A program made the position numbers and the translations under genes. A stretch of DNA of 64,000 nucleotides, from positions 1,302,001 to 1,366,000 of the forward strand of contig NZ_CP121695.1 in NCBI RefSeq assembly GCF_029761915.1, written 5' to 3'. Positions within the stretch are counted from its first letter, which is position 1. Each line of letters starts with the position of its first letter. The notes beneath the pieces are model-generated. The model did not search any database and had not been told where the DNA came from. It worked only from the letters and a program-made list of their open reading frames with translations. Positions 34,213 through 44,315 of the stretch are shown here, piece after piece. Source of the stretch: Bradyrhizobium sp. CB1650 (lineage in GTDB: Bacteria > Pseudomonadota > Alphaproteobacteria > Rhizobiales > Xanthobacteraceae).

Positions 34213-35346
34213 ATGAATTCGCGCATCTCAAAACGCAGCGCTATCGCTCAGGATTTCGCACCGTTCAACTCCTCAAGTGCGAAGCATGGTATCAATTTCG
34301 GCTACGGGCTAGCTGATCCGGCGATGTTTGCAGAACTGCCGTGGCCAGGCGCGTTTGACGGAGGTACAGGTGTGGCTCTCGCCGATCTGCCGCAGTATAC
34401 GGATGCGGCAGGTTTGCCCGAACTCCGTACAAAGCTCGCACTGAGGTACGGTGTGCGGCATGACCAAATTATGCTTACGGGTGGAGCTTCACAGGCCTTA
34501 CAATTGCTTGCTGATGGCTGGATTGACCCCGGTGACGTAGTCCTGACGGAGGACCCCTCCTACTTGGGTGCACTGCGTACATTTTCGATCGCGGGTGCAA
34601 CCGTGGTCCAGCTAGGTCTGGCCGCCGAGGGAGTGGATCTAAACGAGGTCGAGGCAATGCTGCAGACCAATGCCCGGGTGAAGCTTTTCTACACGATGCC
34701 AGCATTTCATAATCCAACCGGGCGCCAGATGTCGCGCGACTATGTGGCGAAATTGGCGGCACTGCTAGCCCGCAGTGGCGCTCTCTTGGTGCAGGACCTT
34801 GTCTATGCTGAGTTACCCTACAACGGTCCAGCGCATTGGCTGGCGCCAGGCAATAACGTGATCAATGTCCATAGCATCTCAAAAGTTGCCGGGCCGGGGC
34901 TACGGGTAGGTTGGGTGCTTGCGGAATCGGACATCATCAACAGGCTTGCGCATCTCAAACGCGACGGCGGCGTAAGTCCGGTTCTAAGTAACATCGTTTT
35001 GGGGTTGTTGCAATCGAGCGCTCTTGACTCGCACATAACACGCTTGCGCGAGCACTACCGAGCGAAGCGAGACAGCGTACATAGCTTATTGCAGCGCAGC
35101 CGGATTTGCGACCCGGAATATAGCGTGCCAAGCGGGGGCTTCTCGTTCTGGGTACGGCTTACCCTGGGTACGGATCCGGAGAGGTTTATTGAAGCTGCAA
35201 GCCGCGAGCACGACGTGCACCTTGTAAATGGTCGCAACTATGGCCCAGGAAGTGGCCGTCACGTGCGCCTGTGTTTCAGCTATCTTCCAATATCTCTCAT
35301 TGAGCAGGGGCTGGAGCGCTTAAGTCACTTGCATGCTAACCGCTAG
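34213..35346 (+). CDS. PLP-dependent aminotransferase (fold type I, LysN/MocR-like)
   Basis: 377 residues from ATG 34213, 19 bases after the MetRS-like stop. Fold-type-I landmarks are present: HNPTG (166-170), Asp195 for the pyridine nitrogen and Lys224 (SISKVAGPGLRVG) for the Schiff base, and a C-terminal RLCFSY arginine segment. There is no GntR DNA-binding domain, so it is an enzyme, not a MocR regulator. It resembles 2-aminoadipate/aromatic aminotransferases. It probably converts the alpha-amino group of the lysine-derived part of the intermediate, or supplies the partner amino acid. Last intact gene of the NifA-controlled operon. Confidence 0.8.
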   Translation: MNSRISKRSAIAQDFAPFNSSSAKHGINFGYGLADPAMFAELPWPGAFDGGTGVALADLPQYTDAAGLPELRTKLALRYGVRHDQIMLTGGASQALQLLADGWIDPGDVVLTEDPSYLGALRTFSIAGATVVQLGLAAEGVDLNEVEAMLQTNARVKLFYTMPAFHNPTGRQMSRDYVAKLAALLARSGALLVQDLVYAELPYNGPAHWLAPGNNVINVHSISKVAGPGLRVGWVLAESDIINRLAHLKRDGGVSPVLSNIVLGLLQSSALDSHITRLREHYRAKRDSVHSLLQRSRICDPEYSVPSGGFSFWVRLTLGTDPERFIEAASREHDVHLVNGRNYGPGSGRHVRLCFSYLPISLIEQGLERLSHLHANR

Positions 35347-35608
35347 ACGCGCGTGGTATGTCTCGCAGAGTTTTCCGATCTGGGACGGGGCGCACGTCCA
35401 GCTCCCAGCGCCGACACTTCTGAAGAGAGACAGCTCGCGAGGACACAACAAGTCACTGTCCTGCTTTGTTGCCGGCCGGCAAGGTCGCCTTGGTGCGCCC
35501 CTAACCGACCTGCCCGTCACTCGTCCGAAGCTTCGAAGAAAGGTTCGAGCTGTATAAGGGGTGCTTCGTTCCCATGCACTAGCATTACAGTTGCAATTTG
35601 TGCCTGAG

Positions 35609-36287
35609 ATGAGCTTTGCGCGCGTTGGCTTGATGAGCCCTGCGCCAGGACGACCATGCGAGGATGTGGGCGTGCGAGATGTGCGGCTGGGCAAGCTTTA
35701 AACGCGGCCTAAGCTTTATCGATGCTCCAGTAACGCGGAGCCCTGAACACGCAGGGAAAAGCTTTTCACTCGATCCGACGATTGCATTGAGAAGGCCAAG
35801 CTCCGCGGCTGAGGGCACTCTTGCCGCATCTTGCGAGACCGTTCTTCACGCTGGGGATGTCGGACAAGGTCACAAGCTCAAGCTTGTTTACAACAGCATG
35901 ACTATGGGGATAGCGGCGGTAGCCGCGGAGGTCTGCCAATTTGCATCCGGTGTTGACGTCGATCTCGTAACGCTCCGCTCTCTGGTTAGTCGGGGTTCCA
36001 CTAACAGCGGAATATTTCAAGCGTTCGTGGCCTTCTTGTTGAACGAGAAACCTGATGTTCTGGCAATCTCAATCGCGAATTCCGCAAAGGATATTGAGTG
36101 CGCTGTGCGTCTCGCAGGCGAGAGCTCAGTGCCAGTACCCGTCTTGGCTGCCGCCGCGCACAAATTAAATGTCTCAGTTGCTGCAGGGGAAGGCGAGCTC
36201 ACGTTACCTCATCTGTCCCGCTTCAGGATGATTTCCGACGTTGGCCTTGGAGCGCTGACTCAAACAGCGAGCCCGGTGGGTGGCTAA
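35609..36287 (+). pseudogene. 3-hydroxyisobutyrate/6-phosphogluconate dehydrogenase-like remnant
   Basis: The start MSFARVGLM (35609) resembles the beginning of the Rossmann domain, but the rest of that domain is missing and frames change around 35640-35670. From about 35715 the reading resumes with the substrate motif FIDAPVTRSPEHA and then the helical C-terminal domain (GQGHKLKLVYNSMTMGIAAVAAEV). The internal loss removes the NAD-binding core. It lies after the N-N operon and may once have been part of it. Confidence 0.6.
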
Positions 36288-36754
36288 TCTTCTCGCAGTC
36301 GCGGTAAGAGACCTGTTCCGCGCTATCGAACGCCTTGTCACCGGCGCGGTACTACGTCACATCCTCGCCGAGCTTGCGAAGCCGGCTGCCGCCGCAGCAC
36401 TGGCGCAGTAGGCGACCACTCGCTCAAATAGCCCCAAGATCGAGGGCGAGACAGCTGTTTCGGCTTAGAATCTGGTTGATATCGGTTGCCTCAGAATTAG
36501 TGAAATCCGCCAGGCAGGATCTGTGGCTCAGCTTGTAGTCGGCCCATGAAAGTGGCGAGCGACCCCTGGCTAAATAAGTAACAGGAGTGAATGAGGTCGC
36601 GGCACGGTTCTATGGACGGCTGTTCAGCCACAAGAGCTTTTGATAAAGGCAGGCGGCTCCGTCAAGAATTTCAACTACCAGCATCGTCAGTTGCCCCCGG
36701 GACGACCACCATGCGAGAGCTATCTTTAACGGCTTACATGTCGAGGGCAAGTTC
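36288..36754. other. Intergenic 467 bp, no gene seen
   Basis: No recognisable coding frame or promoter consensus. Short plus-strand frames (36335-36538, 36591-36785) have no family features. It may hold the promoter of the FkbM gene. Confidence 0.45.
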
Positions 36755-37480
36755 ATGTTTTCCCAGTTTGAGAACGAGTGCATAAACCGGGAAGTCGAAA
36801 GGCTCAATCTTCCCAACTCTCGGATCAAGCACTTCGCCCCAGTTAGCTACGCACAAGCCGGAGAGGACGTTATTTTAGAAGGAATGTTGGCTGCAAGACT
36901 CTCCAAGAGCCAAAGATCTTGGGAGAGCGTGTTCTATGTCGAGATCGGCGCTAATCACCCCATCTCCACCTCGAATACCTATCTTATGTATCAAAGAGGA
37001 GCGCAAGGTGTTCTAGTCGAACCCAATCCTGAATTGGGAGCGCTGATCCGGACAGTGCGTCCGAGAGACGTTCTCGTGCCGTCCGTTGTCCTGCCAACTT
37101 CACGCGCGTCTGCCACCCTCTTCATCGGAAACGCTCATGAGTTGTCTTCTTTGAATGAAGCGCATATCAAGAGCTTCGGAGACTTCGACGGCCTAGGAGG
37201 TGTGCGAGAGCATATCGAGGTGAGCGCTATAGCAATCAATGAGCTATTGACTCCGTATGCAAACAAGATCGATTTCTTGTCGATCGATTGCGAAGGATTA
37301 GATTACGATCTCGTCAAGGCCATTGACCACGAGCGCATCAAGCCTGCCATAGTCCAGTGCGAGCCAAGTGAGCATTTTCTCGGTGGCAACACGGCTCGCA
37401 TCATAGATCTGATGGAGAGCAGAGCGTACCGTCTTGCTGCCGTCACCGATCTAAACGTCATCTTCGAGAGATTGAACTGA
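36755..37480 (+). CDS. FkbM-family methyltransferase
   Basis: 241 residues, ATG 36755. The FkbM pattern is clear: SQAGEDVILEG-like start (here SYAQAGEDVILEGML), then FYVEIGANHPISTSNTYLMY with the SAM-binding EIGANHP, LVEPNPEL after the second strand and IDFLSIDCEGLDYDLVKAID. These enzymes O-methylate sugars, polyketides or peptides. It is isolated between decayed regions, so a link to the N-N operon 1.4 kb upstream is possible but unproven. A glycan or exopolysaccharide target is equally likely. Confidence 0.78.
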   Translation: MFSQFENECINREVERLNLPNSRIKHFAPVSYAQAGEDVILEGMLAARLSKSQRSWESVFYVEIGANHPISTSNTYLMYQRGAQGVLVEPNPELGALIRTVRPRDVLVPSVVLPTSRASATLFIGNAHELSSLNEAHIKSFGDFDGLGGVREHIEVSAIAINELLTPYANKIDFLSIDCEGLDYDLVKAIDHERIKPAIVQCEPSEHFLGGNTARIIDLMESRAYRLAAVTDLNVIFERLN

Positions 37481-38973
37481 TGCAAGAAGGTAGCCCGGTG
37501 CTAGTTCTCTACGGCGAACCTCACTGATCGATGCAGGCGCACGATCTCCTCGGCGCATTTACCGGCCAGCATGATGAGCTGCACAGCTCGAGGAGTGGGA
37601 GGGATGAACCGGCGTACCGGAGCATTCCAGGCAACGACAGAGTTGCACGAACTCTTCCTCGCGAAGGGTAACTGTCGGAAACAGGTTACGCCAGTCGCAC
37701 CTCCCAAGCCAGGAGGCCACTCGAGCCGGCGTCAGCCAGGACTAGCTCCCCAAGCGTCACATTGTGCGAGGCACCGAGCTTGGATTAGCTCCCATCTTGC
37801 CGATGAGCAGAGACCAAATTTCCGGCGGCGGCCGTGCTTTAAAGCAAAAGTTTTCGTGCGTCGGTTTGTCCCAATGAACGGGATTGCGGGCAGTTACCGC
37901 GAATGGTTCTTGGGAAGGGCGAACGACACGTTCGCTATAGACCTTTCAGCTATCGGCTGACCTTGAACGTGGTTCTGCTGCGACAGCGATGTCAATGGCC
38001 GAATTGGCCGAGGTCGGAGATCAGATGGCCCCTTTCTCCGTTTGCCGAGATGAGTGTCGACGTTGGAGGAGGTGGTGCTTGTATCGAGGAAGGGTAGGGC
38101 GAGAGATTGCCGGCTGAGAGGGAGGTTTGGATCCTGACCGCCGCTCTCACCGGGGAGTGGGACTTGAGGCGAGCGGCCAATGCTTCCGTATCACCCACGA
38201 AGCGCAAAGCGGCATCGAAGAGATCTGACCTTGGACGGTCCGTCGCGTGCCGCTGTTAGTGCTCTCGAGCAGCTTACTTCCAAGCGTGTGTTCGACATTC
38301 ACATGCGGCGGCGACTGAGCGTCGACAGCTTTTAGCAAACGGCATGGAACTGCCCTCTGCGGCATTGCCCCACCAAAAGTGTTACCGGACACTTCCCTGT
38401 CGTGTCTGGGCGAAGCTGCCAAATTAGTTCGATGGCGGCTACGGGAGGGAAGATGAGCATGCGAAAAAAGTTAGATACGGCTGAAGCCCGCAATGAGGCC
38501 TCAAGCGCTGGTCCGCGTATTTTGTATCTTTACGACCTTAGTGGCCCCCGAACGCTCGCCTCTCATCTCGCGATGTGTGTTTAGAAGCCGATCGACTGTT
38601 GCGGCGCGGGAATTCGCCTCGCAATGTCTGATCGTGAATCCATCAAATGCCAGCCTCCGGTATTTGATGGATTTTGATCAGCAAAACGGGGGACTTTCCA
38701 GCAAAAGCTTCGGTAACAATTAAAAACAATAAGCCAAATCTTCGTCGATCGTACATCGATTGACGGCGTGCGGGGGGGAACATAGCGTGACATTCACGTG
38801 CCGTGCTGATGAATGCCAACCTGCACGCCTCTCTCCGTATTCAACTCAATTGATTGTAGATCGCAACGAGACTGAGCGTCTTGGAGCTTGGGAGGTGTTG
38901 CACGTCTCGCCGGACACAATCGTCCATCACCTGGCTTGCAAACCACAAGGCTGAGACCTGGAGGAGGTCAGAG
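37481..38973. other. 1.5-kb decayed region without a supportable gene
   Basis: Several short coding-like fragments are seen, chiefly on the minus strand (37501-37707, and 37992 to about 38290 reading LFDAALRFVGDTEALAARL), but none has a start, ribosome-binding site and recognisable family together. The region separates two cargo modules and looks like eroded accessory DNA. The last ~150 bases must contain the promoter of the iorA-type gene. Confidence 0.45.
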
Positions 38974-39426
38974 ATGAGCATTGAACTTACAATAAACAAG
39001 AAGTCTTACACTGTCGATGTCCCGCCAGAGACCCCATTGCTATGGGTACTTCGCGATGTGATTGGGCTAACAGGAACCAAATTCGGTTGCGGAATTGCCC
39101 AGTGCGGCGCCTGCACCATGCATGTGGGCAGCGACGCGGTTCGCTCGTGCATAACAGCCGTGAGTGACGTGGCCAAACCAATTACCACGATCGAAGGGTT
39201 GGATGTAGACGGCAATCATCCCGTCCAGCGCGCATGGCGCGAAGAGCGCGTTCCGCAGTGCGGCTATTGCCAAGCTGGACAGATCATGCAGGCTGCGGCG
39301 CTCCTCGCCGAGATCAAGAATCCCTCAGATCAGCAGATCAGTGATGCGATGGCCGGAAATATTTGTCGCTGCGGCTGCTACCAACGGATTCAGTCTGCAG
39401 TTCGCAGAGCGTCGAGGGGGGTCTAG
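38974..39426 (+). CDS. iorA: Isoquinoline-1-oxidoreductase-type [2Fe-2S] subunit
   Basis: 150 residues from ATG 38974 after GGAGGAGG. The plant-type cluster ligands are CGIAQCGAC followed by Cys ([11 protein letters not shown]), and the second cluster ligands are CGYCQAGQ and CRCGCY. This is the small electron-transfer subunit of molybdenum hydroxylases of the IorAB/aldehyde-dehydrogenase type. The large subunit follows at once (stop 39426, ATG 39429). Electrons probably go on to the cytochrome encoded at 43.7 kb. The symbol denotes family; the substrate (aldehyde or N-heterocycle) is not known. Confidence 0.88.
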   Translation: MSIELTINKKSYTVDVPPETPLLWVLRDVIGLTGTKFGCGIAQCGACTMHVGSDAVRSCITAVSDVAKPITTIEGLDVDGNHPVQRAWREERVPQCGYCQAGQIMQAAALLAEIKNPSDQQISDAMAGNICRCGCYQRIQSAVRRASRGV

Positions 39427-39428
39427 TG

Positions 39429-41750
39429 ATGAACGTTCATGCACCGTCGACGTCGTCCAGCCCCAGCGTGAGACTTGAGAACGTTAGCCGGCGTCAATTT
39501 CTTCGCTCGACCGTAGCTGCTACGGCGTTTGCTGTAGCTGGCGAGATTTCCGGTGTGGGATCGGGCTTAGCGTACGAAACCGGTGGCCCGCAGATGCCGC
39601 ATGGGACGGTCAACGATCCGCACGTGTTCGTGTTGATTGACTCATCAGGTATCGTATCAATTACCGCCCATCGTTCCGAGATGGGTACGGGAATTCGCAC
39701 CTCACTTCCAATGGTGGTGGCAGACGAGCTGGAGGCCGATTGGTCGAAGGTCCGCATAGTCCAGGCGCCCGCCGATGAGCCGCGTTACGGCAATCAAGAC
39801 ACCGATGGCTCACGCAGTATGCGTCACTTCCTACAGCCGATGAGGCAAGTTGGCGCGGCGATGCGCCAGATGATGGAGCAAGCGGCGGCTAAACAATGGG
39901 CGGTGCCCTTGTCAGAAGTTCAAGCTTCGAACCACGAGGTGGTGCATCGGCTGACTGGCCGCAAGCTGGAATACGGTGAGCTCGCGAAGGTTGCGATGGA
40001 CTTGCCGACCCCGCCATTGGAATCCCTGAAGTTCAAGCCTGACAATGCTTTTCGGTATATGGGGCACGGCAACGTTCCGATCTACGACTTGTTCGATATC
40101 ACCGTCGGCAAGGCCCAGTACGGCTACGATGTACGATTGCCTGGCATAACATACGCAGTGATCGCTCGTCCTCCTGTCGTCGGCGGCAAACTAAGATCCT
40201 TCGACGCTACGGAAGCCCTCAAAGTTCCTGGCGTCGTAAAGGTATTGGAACTCAAGGTTAGCTGGGCGCCACCTGCCGCGTTCTCACCTCTTGGAGGGAT
40301 CGCAGTGGTAGCGACAAATACTTGGGCGGCCATAAAGGGCCGAGAAGCCCTGAAGGTCGATTGGGAGGACGGTGAGAACGGCGCTTACGATTCCGCCGCT
40401 TATCGGCAGCAGATGGCTGAAACCGCGAACAAGCCGGGTCGCGTGGAGCGAACGCAGGGAGATTTCGACAAGGCGTTCGCTGGCGCGACCAAGGTTCTAT
40501 CGGCCGAATATTATGTACCGCACCTCGCTCAAGCATCGATGGAGCCGCTCGTTGCGACCGCGACCATTCGCAATGGCGAATGCGAGGTTTGGGCTCCGTT
40601 GCAGTATCCGTTCGGCGCGCGCGAAGCATTCGCCAAGCTACTCGAGTTGCCGATTGATAAGGTCAAGGTGAACGTCACTCTTCTAGGCGGCGGTTTTGGA
40701 AGAAAGTGTCAATCGGACTTCGCGCAGGAAGCCGTACTACTTTCGAAGGCACTCGATGGCGCGCCTGTCAAGCTCGCCTGGACGCGAGAGGATGACCTCC
40801 ATCATGGCTTCTATCATACGGTCACCTATTCGCGGTTAGACGCTGGAGTCGACTCGTCAGGCAAAGTGATTGCATGGCGGCACCGCTCGGTCGCGCCGAC
40901 CCTGTTTGCGAATTTCAAGCCCGATCCGAAACGCGAGCAGGCTATTGAACTGGGCTTGGGGCTTGCAGATGTCGCCTTGGACATTCCCAATGTGCGCGTC
41001 GAGACGGGTGAGGCGGCGGCGCTGACGCGAATTGGGTGGTTCCGATCGGTCAACAATATACCTCATGCGTTTGCGGTACAATCTTTCATAGGAGAGATAG
41101 CCGAGGCCTTGGGGAGGGATCCCAAAGAGCTCCTGCTCGAGATCATCGGGCCGCCACGAAAGCTTGAGCTTGAGAAACTCGGGCTAACCGATCCGCTTTG
41201 GAATTACGGCGATCCGTATTCAACATACCCAATCGATACCGGGCGCCTTTCGAACGTGGTGAACTTGGCCGCTTCGCGTGCGAACTGGGGAAGATCTCTC
41301 CCCAAGGGAAGCGGGCTTGGAATCGCAGCACACCGGAGCTTCCTCTCGTACGTGGCGACAGTGGTCGAGGTGGGCGTGGATAGCCGAGGAAAGCTGATCA
41401 TCCCGCGCGTGGAGACCGCGATCGACTGCGGTTTTGCTGTCAATCCTGAGCGGATTCGATCGCAGATTGAGGGTGCGGCGGTCATGGGGCTCAGCAATTT
41501 CATCGGGGAGATTGCGTTCAAGAACGGCAGAGCCGAGCAGGGTAACTTTGATAATTACCCAGTGGCCCGCATCGACAATGCGCCGATAAATGTGCGTGTT
41601 CACATCGTTCCGAATGGTTCAGACGTCCCTGCGGGCGGTGTCGGAGAACCAGGAGTACCGCCTTTTCTGCCAGCGCTCTGTAACGCGATCTTCGCCGCGA
41701 CAGGCAAACGTATTCGTTCGCTTCCAGCGGGCGATCAGATCCGCGTCTAG
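39429..41750 (+). CDS. iorB: Isoquinoline-1-oxidoreductase-type molybdopterin subunit, Tat-exported
   Basis: 773 residues from ATG 39429. A twin-arginine signal (Arg21-Arg22 in [19 protein letters not shown]) indicates export with the small subunit to the periplasm. The xanthine-oxidase-family Mo-binding fold follows, with [18 protein letters not shown] and the C-terminal GVGEPGVPP carrying the catalytic Glu. This single-chain large subunit type (IorB/AldH) lacks an FAD subunit and passes electrons to cytochromes. Likely reaction: oxidation of an aldehyde or a heteroaromatic ring carbon. Operon with iorA and probably with the PQQ dehydrogenase. Confidence 0.88.
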   Translation: MNVHAPSTSSSPSVRLENVSRRQFLRSTVAATAFAVAGEISGVGSGLAYETGGPQMPHGTVNDPHVFVLIDSSGIVSITAHRSEMGTGIRTSLPMVVADELEADWSKVRIVQAPADEPRYGNQDTDGSRSMRHFLQPMRQVGAAMRQMMEQAAAKQWAVPLSEVQASNHEVVHRLTGRKLEYGELAKVAMDLPTPPLESLKFKPDNAFRYMGHGNVPIYDLFDITVGKAQYGYDVRLPGITYAVIARPPVVGGKLRSFDATEALKVPGVVKVLELKVSWAPPAAFSPLGGIAVVATNTWAAIKGREALKVDWEDGENGAYDSAAYRQQMAETANKPGRVERTQGDFDKAFAGATKVLSAEYYVPHLAQASMEPLVATATIRNGECEVWAPLQYPFGAREAFAKLLELPIDKVKVNVTLLGGGFGRKCQSDFAQEAVLLSKALDGAPVKLAWTREDDLHHGFYHTVTYSRLDAGVDSSGKVIAWRHRSVAPTLFANFKPDPKREQAIELGLGLADVALDIPNVRVETGEAAALTRIGWFRSVNNIPHAFAVQSFIGEIAEALGRDPKELLLEIIGPPRKLELEKLGLTDPLWNYGDPYSTYPIDTGRLSNVVNLAASRANWGRSLPKGSGLGIAAHRSFLSYVATVVEVGVDSRGKLIIPRVETAIDCGFAVNPERIRSQIEGAAVMGLSNFIGEIAFKNGRAEQGNFDNYPVARIDNAPINVRVHIVPNGSDVPAGGVGEPGVPPFLPALCNAIFAATGKRIRSLPAGDQIRV

Positions 41751-41837
41751 ACGACCAGACGTCAAACTCGATCGCGATGAGTCGCGATTGAGCTCGAACG
41801 GAAACAACAAAACAATCAGCCCTAGAGGAGTGAAAGG

Positions 41838-43625
41838 ATGTCCAAGGTAAGCAGGACAAGAGTTGGAGCTTGGGGGGCCGTCAGCACGATCGTGGGGATT
41901 GGTCTGGTGGCAGCCGCCCTCGGGAGTGCGGCGGCTGCTTCCGATGAAACGACGGAAAACCGGCTTCTCAATGCAACGCAGGAAACGAGCAACTGGCTGC
42001 ATCACCACCGCGACCACACGGCACAGCGTTATTCGCCGCTCAGCCAGATCAATCGCAACACGGTCAAGGGGCTGCGCGTGGCCTGGACAATGGCGCTGGG
42101 CGGTATCGAGGGCGGCGGGATTTGGAGCCATGGTGGTCTCGAGGGGACTCCGATTGTCGAGAATGGATTCATGTATGTCACCGATGGGTGGGGATCTCTC
42201 TACAAAATCGACCTCCACGGCGGCAACGGAACTCTCGTCTGGAAAATGGATCCGAAGACTGATCACGATTGGGCCGGCGCCATTGCTTGTTGCGGAGTTA
42301 ACAATCGAGGCGCTGCGCTATGGGGCAATTTTGTAATTTCACATACCCTCGATGGACGATTGGTTGCGACGAATAAGGAGGATGGCAAAGTCGCTTGGGA
42401 GCGCAAGATAGCCGATCCAGACAAGGGCGAAGTGATCACTGGCGCGCCGTTGATCGTCAAGAACATGGCTATTACGGGCGTGGCGGGTGCCGAGTACGGC
42501 ATCCGCGGCTGGATTGCTGCGACTGACCTGAAGTCCCAAAAGGAAGTTTGGCGAACCTATACGATTCCAGGCAAGGGGGAGCCCGGCAACGAGACTTGGA
42601 AGGATGATCACGACTCGTGGAAGACCGGTGGGGGATCCACCTGGGTGACCGGATCGTATGATCCCCAAGCCAACTTGCTCTACTGGGGGGTCGGGAATCC
42701 CGGGCCTGACTTTGATACTGAATACCGTCAGGGCGACAACCTATACACTGATAGTACCCTTGCGCTCGATCCGGACACCGGAAACATCAAATGGTACTTT
42801 CAGCACACACCGAATGATCCATTCGATTATGACAGTGTTGCGGAAAGAGTTCTCGTCGACCTCCCGATCAAGGGAAAGGCGCGCAAGGTGGTACTTGAAG
42901 CCGATCGCAACGGCTTCGGTTACGCGCTCGATCGCACCGACGGCTCTTTCCTTTGGGCAACGCCGTTCGTGAAGAAGGTGACATGGACCAAGGGCATCAA
43001 CCCCGAGACCGGAAAACCGATTGAGTATGATCCCAGCAAAGCGGTCCAGACCTATGATCCTCAGGCGACGCTGAACCGGAAGAACACCCATGTCACCATT
43101 TGTCCCGGACATAACGGTGGCAAAAACTGGCCGCCTACTGCGTACAATCCCGACTTGAAGACCTGGTACATCCCGGTCATCGAGAGCTGCGACGAGTTGG
43201 ATAACAAGGAGACCAAACCTGGCGATTGGAAACCTCGTGAATTCTTCACAGGGGGCGGTCCAGTCGTGAAGATGCCGATAACAGGAAGCGTAACCGCCAT
43301 TGATGCTATCACTGGCAAGGTCACGGGCAAGTATGAGACCAAGTATCCGATGCTGGGCGGGCTGCTTGCAACGCCCGAATTGGTGTTCGCTGGTCATCCG
43401 TCCGGAGAACTCTACGCCCTCGATGCCAAGACATTGAACAAGGTGTGGGAATTCAATACGGGTGGCGGCGTCAACGCTCCTCCCATCACCTTCTCCGTCG
43501 ACGGAAAGCAATATATTGCCATCCTCGTGGGATTGGGCGGCGCCTGGGATAAGTGGAATCTCGATTCTACGAAGGGCCTGGAAAAGGTTCCCCCGGGCTC
43601 CATGCTGTACGTTTTTGGGTTGTGA
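41838..43625 (+). CDS. PQQ-dependent alcohol dehydrogenase, lanthanide-type signature
   Basis: 595 residues with a signal peptide (about 1-34). It is an eight-bladed quinoprotein of the methanol/ethanol dehydrogenase family: adjacent Cys151-Cys152 form the usual disulfide ring, and repeated W-docking blades (GKVAWERKI, LKSQKEVWRT, GNIKWYFQHTP) are seen. The catalytic Asp330 is followed by Tyr331-Asp332; the extra Asp two residues on is the lanthanide ligand seen in XoxF/ExaF types and absent in calcium MxaF. It would oxidise a primary alcohol to the aldehyde in the periplasm, which IorAB could oxidise further. Electron acceptor: probably the cytochrome encoded next. Confidence 0.87.
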   Translation: MSKVSRTRVGAWGAVSTIVGIGLVAAALGSAAAASDETTENRLLNATQETSNWLHHHRDHTAQRYSPLSQINRNTVKGLRVAWTMALGGIEGGGIWSHGGLEGTPIVENGFMYVTDGWGSLYKIDLHGGNGTLVWKMDPKTDHDWAGAIACCGVNNRGAALWGNFVISHTLDGRLVATNKEDGKVAWERKIADPDKGEVITGAPLIVKNMAITGVAGAEYGIRGWIAATDLKSQKEVWRTYTIPGKGEPGNETWKDDHDSWKTGGGSTWVTGSYDPQANLLYWGVGNPGPDFDTEYRQGDNLYTDSTLALDPDTGNIKWYFQHTPNDPFDYDSVAERVLVDLPIKGKARKVVLEADRNGFGYALDRTDGSFLWATPFVKKVTWTKGINPETGKPIEYDPSKAVQTYDPQATLNRKNTHVTICPGHNGGKNWPPTAYNPDLKTWYIPVIESCDELDNKETKPGDWKPREFFTGGGPVVKMPITGSVTAIDAITGKVTGKYETKYPMLGGLLATPELVFAGHPSGELYALDAKTLNKVWEFNTGGGVNAPPITFSVDGKQYIAILVGLGGAWDKWNLDSTKGLEKVPPGSMLYVFGL

Positions 43626-43697
43626 TCCGCTGCGGAGGCGAAGTGGGGCGGCGCTGTGCTCGCCCCATTTTCCTAGATTGGTCCAAGAGGGAAAAGA

Positions 43698-44315
43698 ATG
43701 GAATTGAAGGTCGTGCGCCTGACCCAATGGGTAAACCGCGCGCTACGCGTTGGCTTGATCGGCTTGTTCGTGGGTGGTGGCTTGGCTCTTCTCGCGACAG
43801 GAGGCTCTGCTTGGGGCGAAGGTGGCACGCCCGTACCGGGACAGGTCATTAACGGCGCGCACCGCGCCCAGGATGAAGGGCAACGCATCTACGAAAAGGC
43901 AAATTGCGTAGGCTGCCACAAATGGCATGGCGATGGGGGCGGCGGCTATGGAGGCGCAGCGCTTTCGTTGCGAGGCACGCAGCTCAGTCGCGATCAAATC
44001 GTCGAGGTTGTCCATTGCGGGCGGCCGGGCACGGGAATGCCGCATTTTGATCGCGATGCGTACAAGGAGTACGGATGCTATTCGGGGATCACGGCTCAGG
44101 ATTTGGGCAAGGACCTGCCTCCGGATGCAGCTACATTTCTCCGGCCGAAAGAAATCGAGAAGGTCGTTGATTATGTTCTGGAGCACATCAAAGGGAAAGG
44201 ACCGACGAGCTATCAAGACTGCATCGACTTCTTCGGAGACAGCTCGAGAGCCTGCGAAGTCTACAAGAACAGGTCGACTGGTTCGCAAGCAACCGGAAGG
44301 GAAGCGAAGCAATGA
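43698..44315 (+). CDS. Periplasmic class I cytochrome c
   Basis: 205 residues with an export signal (hydrophobic 18-36). One haem site C70-V-G-C73-H74 is present and the likely distal ligand is Met114 in GTGMPHF. Two Cys in the tail (YQDCIDFF and RACEVY) may form a disulfide. It lies 72 bases behind the PQQ dehydrogenase and is its natural electron acceptor, possibly also for IorAB, passing electrons to a terminal oxidase. The stop overlaps the next start (ATGA at 44312). Confidence 0.85.
   Translation: MELKVVRLTQWVNRALRVGLIGLFVGGGLALLATGGSAWGEGGTPVPGQVINGAHRAQDEGQRIYEKANCVGCHKWHGDGGGGYGGAALSLRGTQLSRDQIVEVVHCGRPGTGMPHFDRDAYKEYGCYSGITAQDLGKDLPPDAATFLRPKEIEKVVDYVLEHIKGKGPTSYQDCIDFFGDSSRACEVYKNRSTGSQATGREAKQ

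Noticed and set aside
38860..38973. GGAGGTGTTGCACG and CTGGCTTGCA before iorA as possible sigma-54 promoters
   Set aside because: The GG and GC elements are not separated by the required 10 bases in either case.
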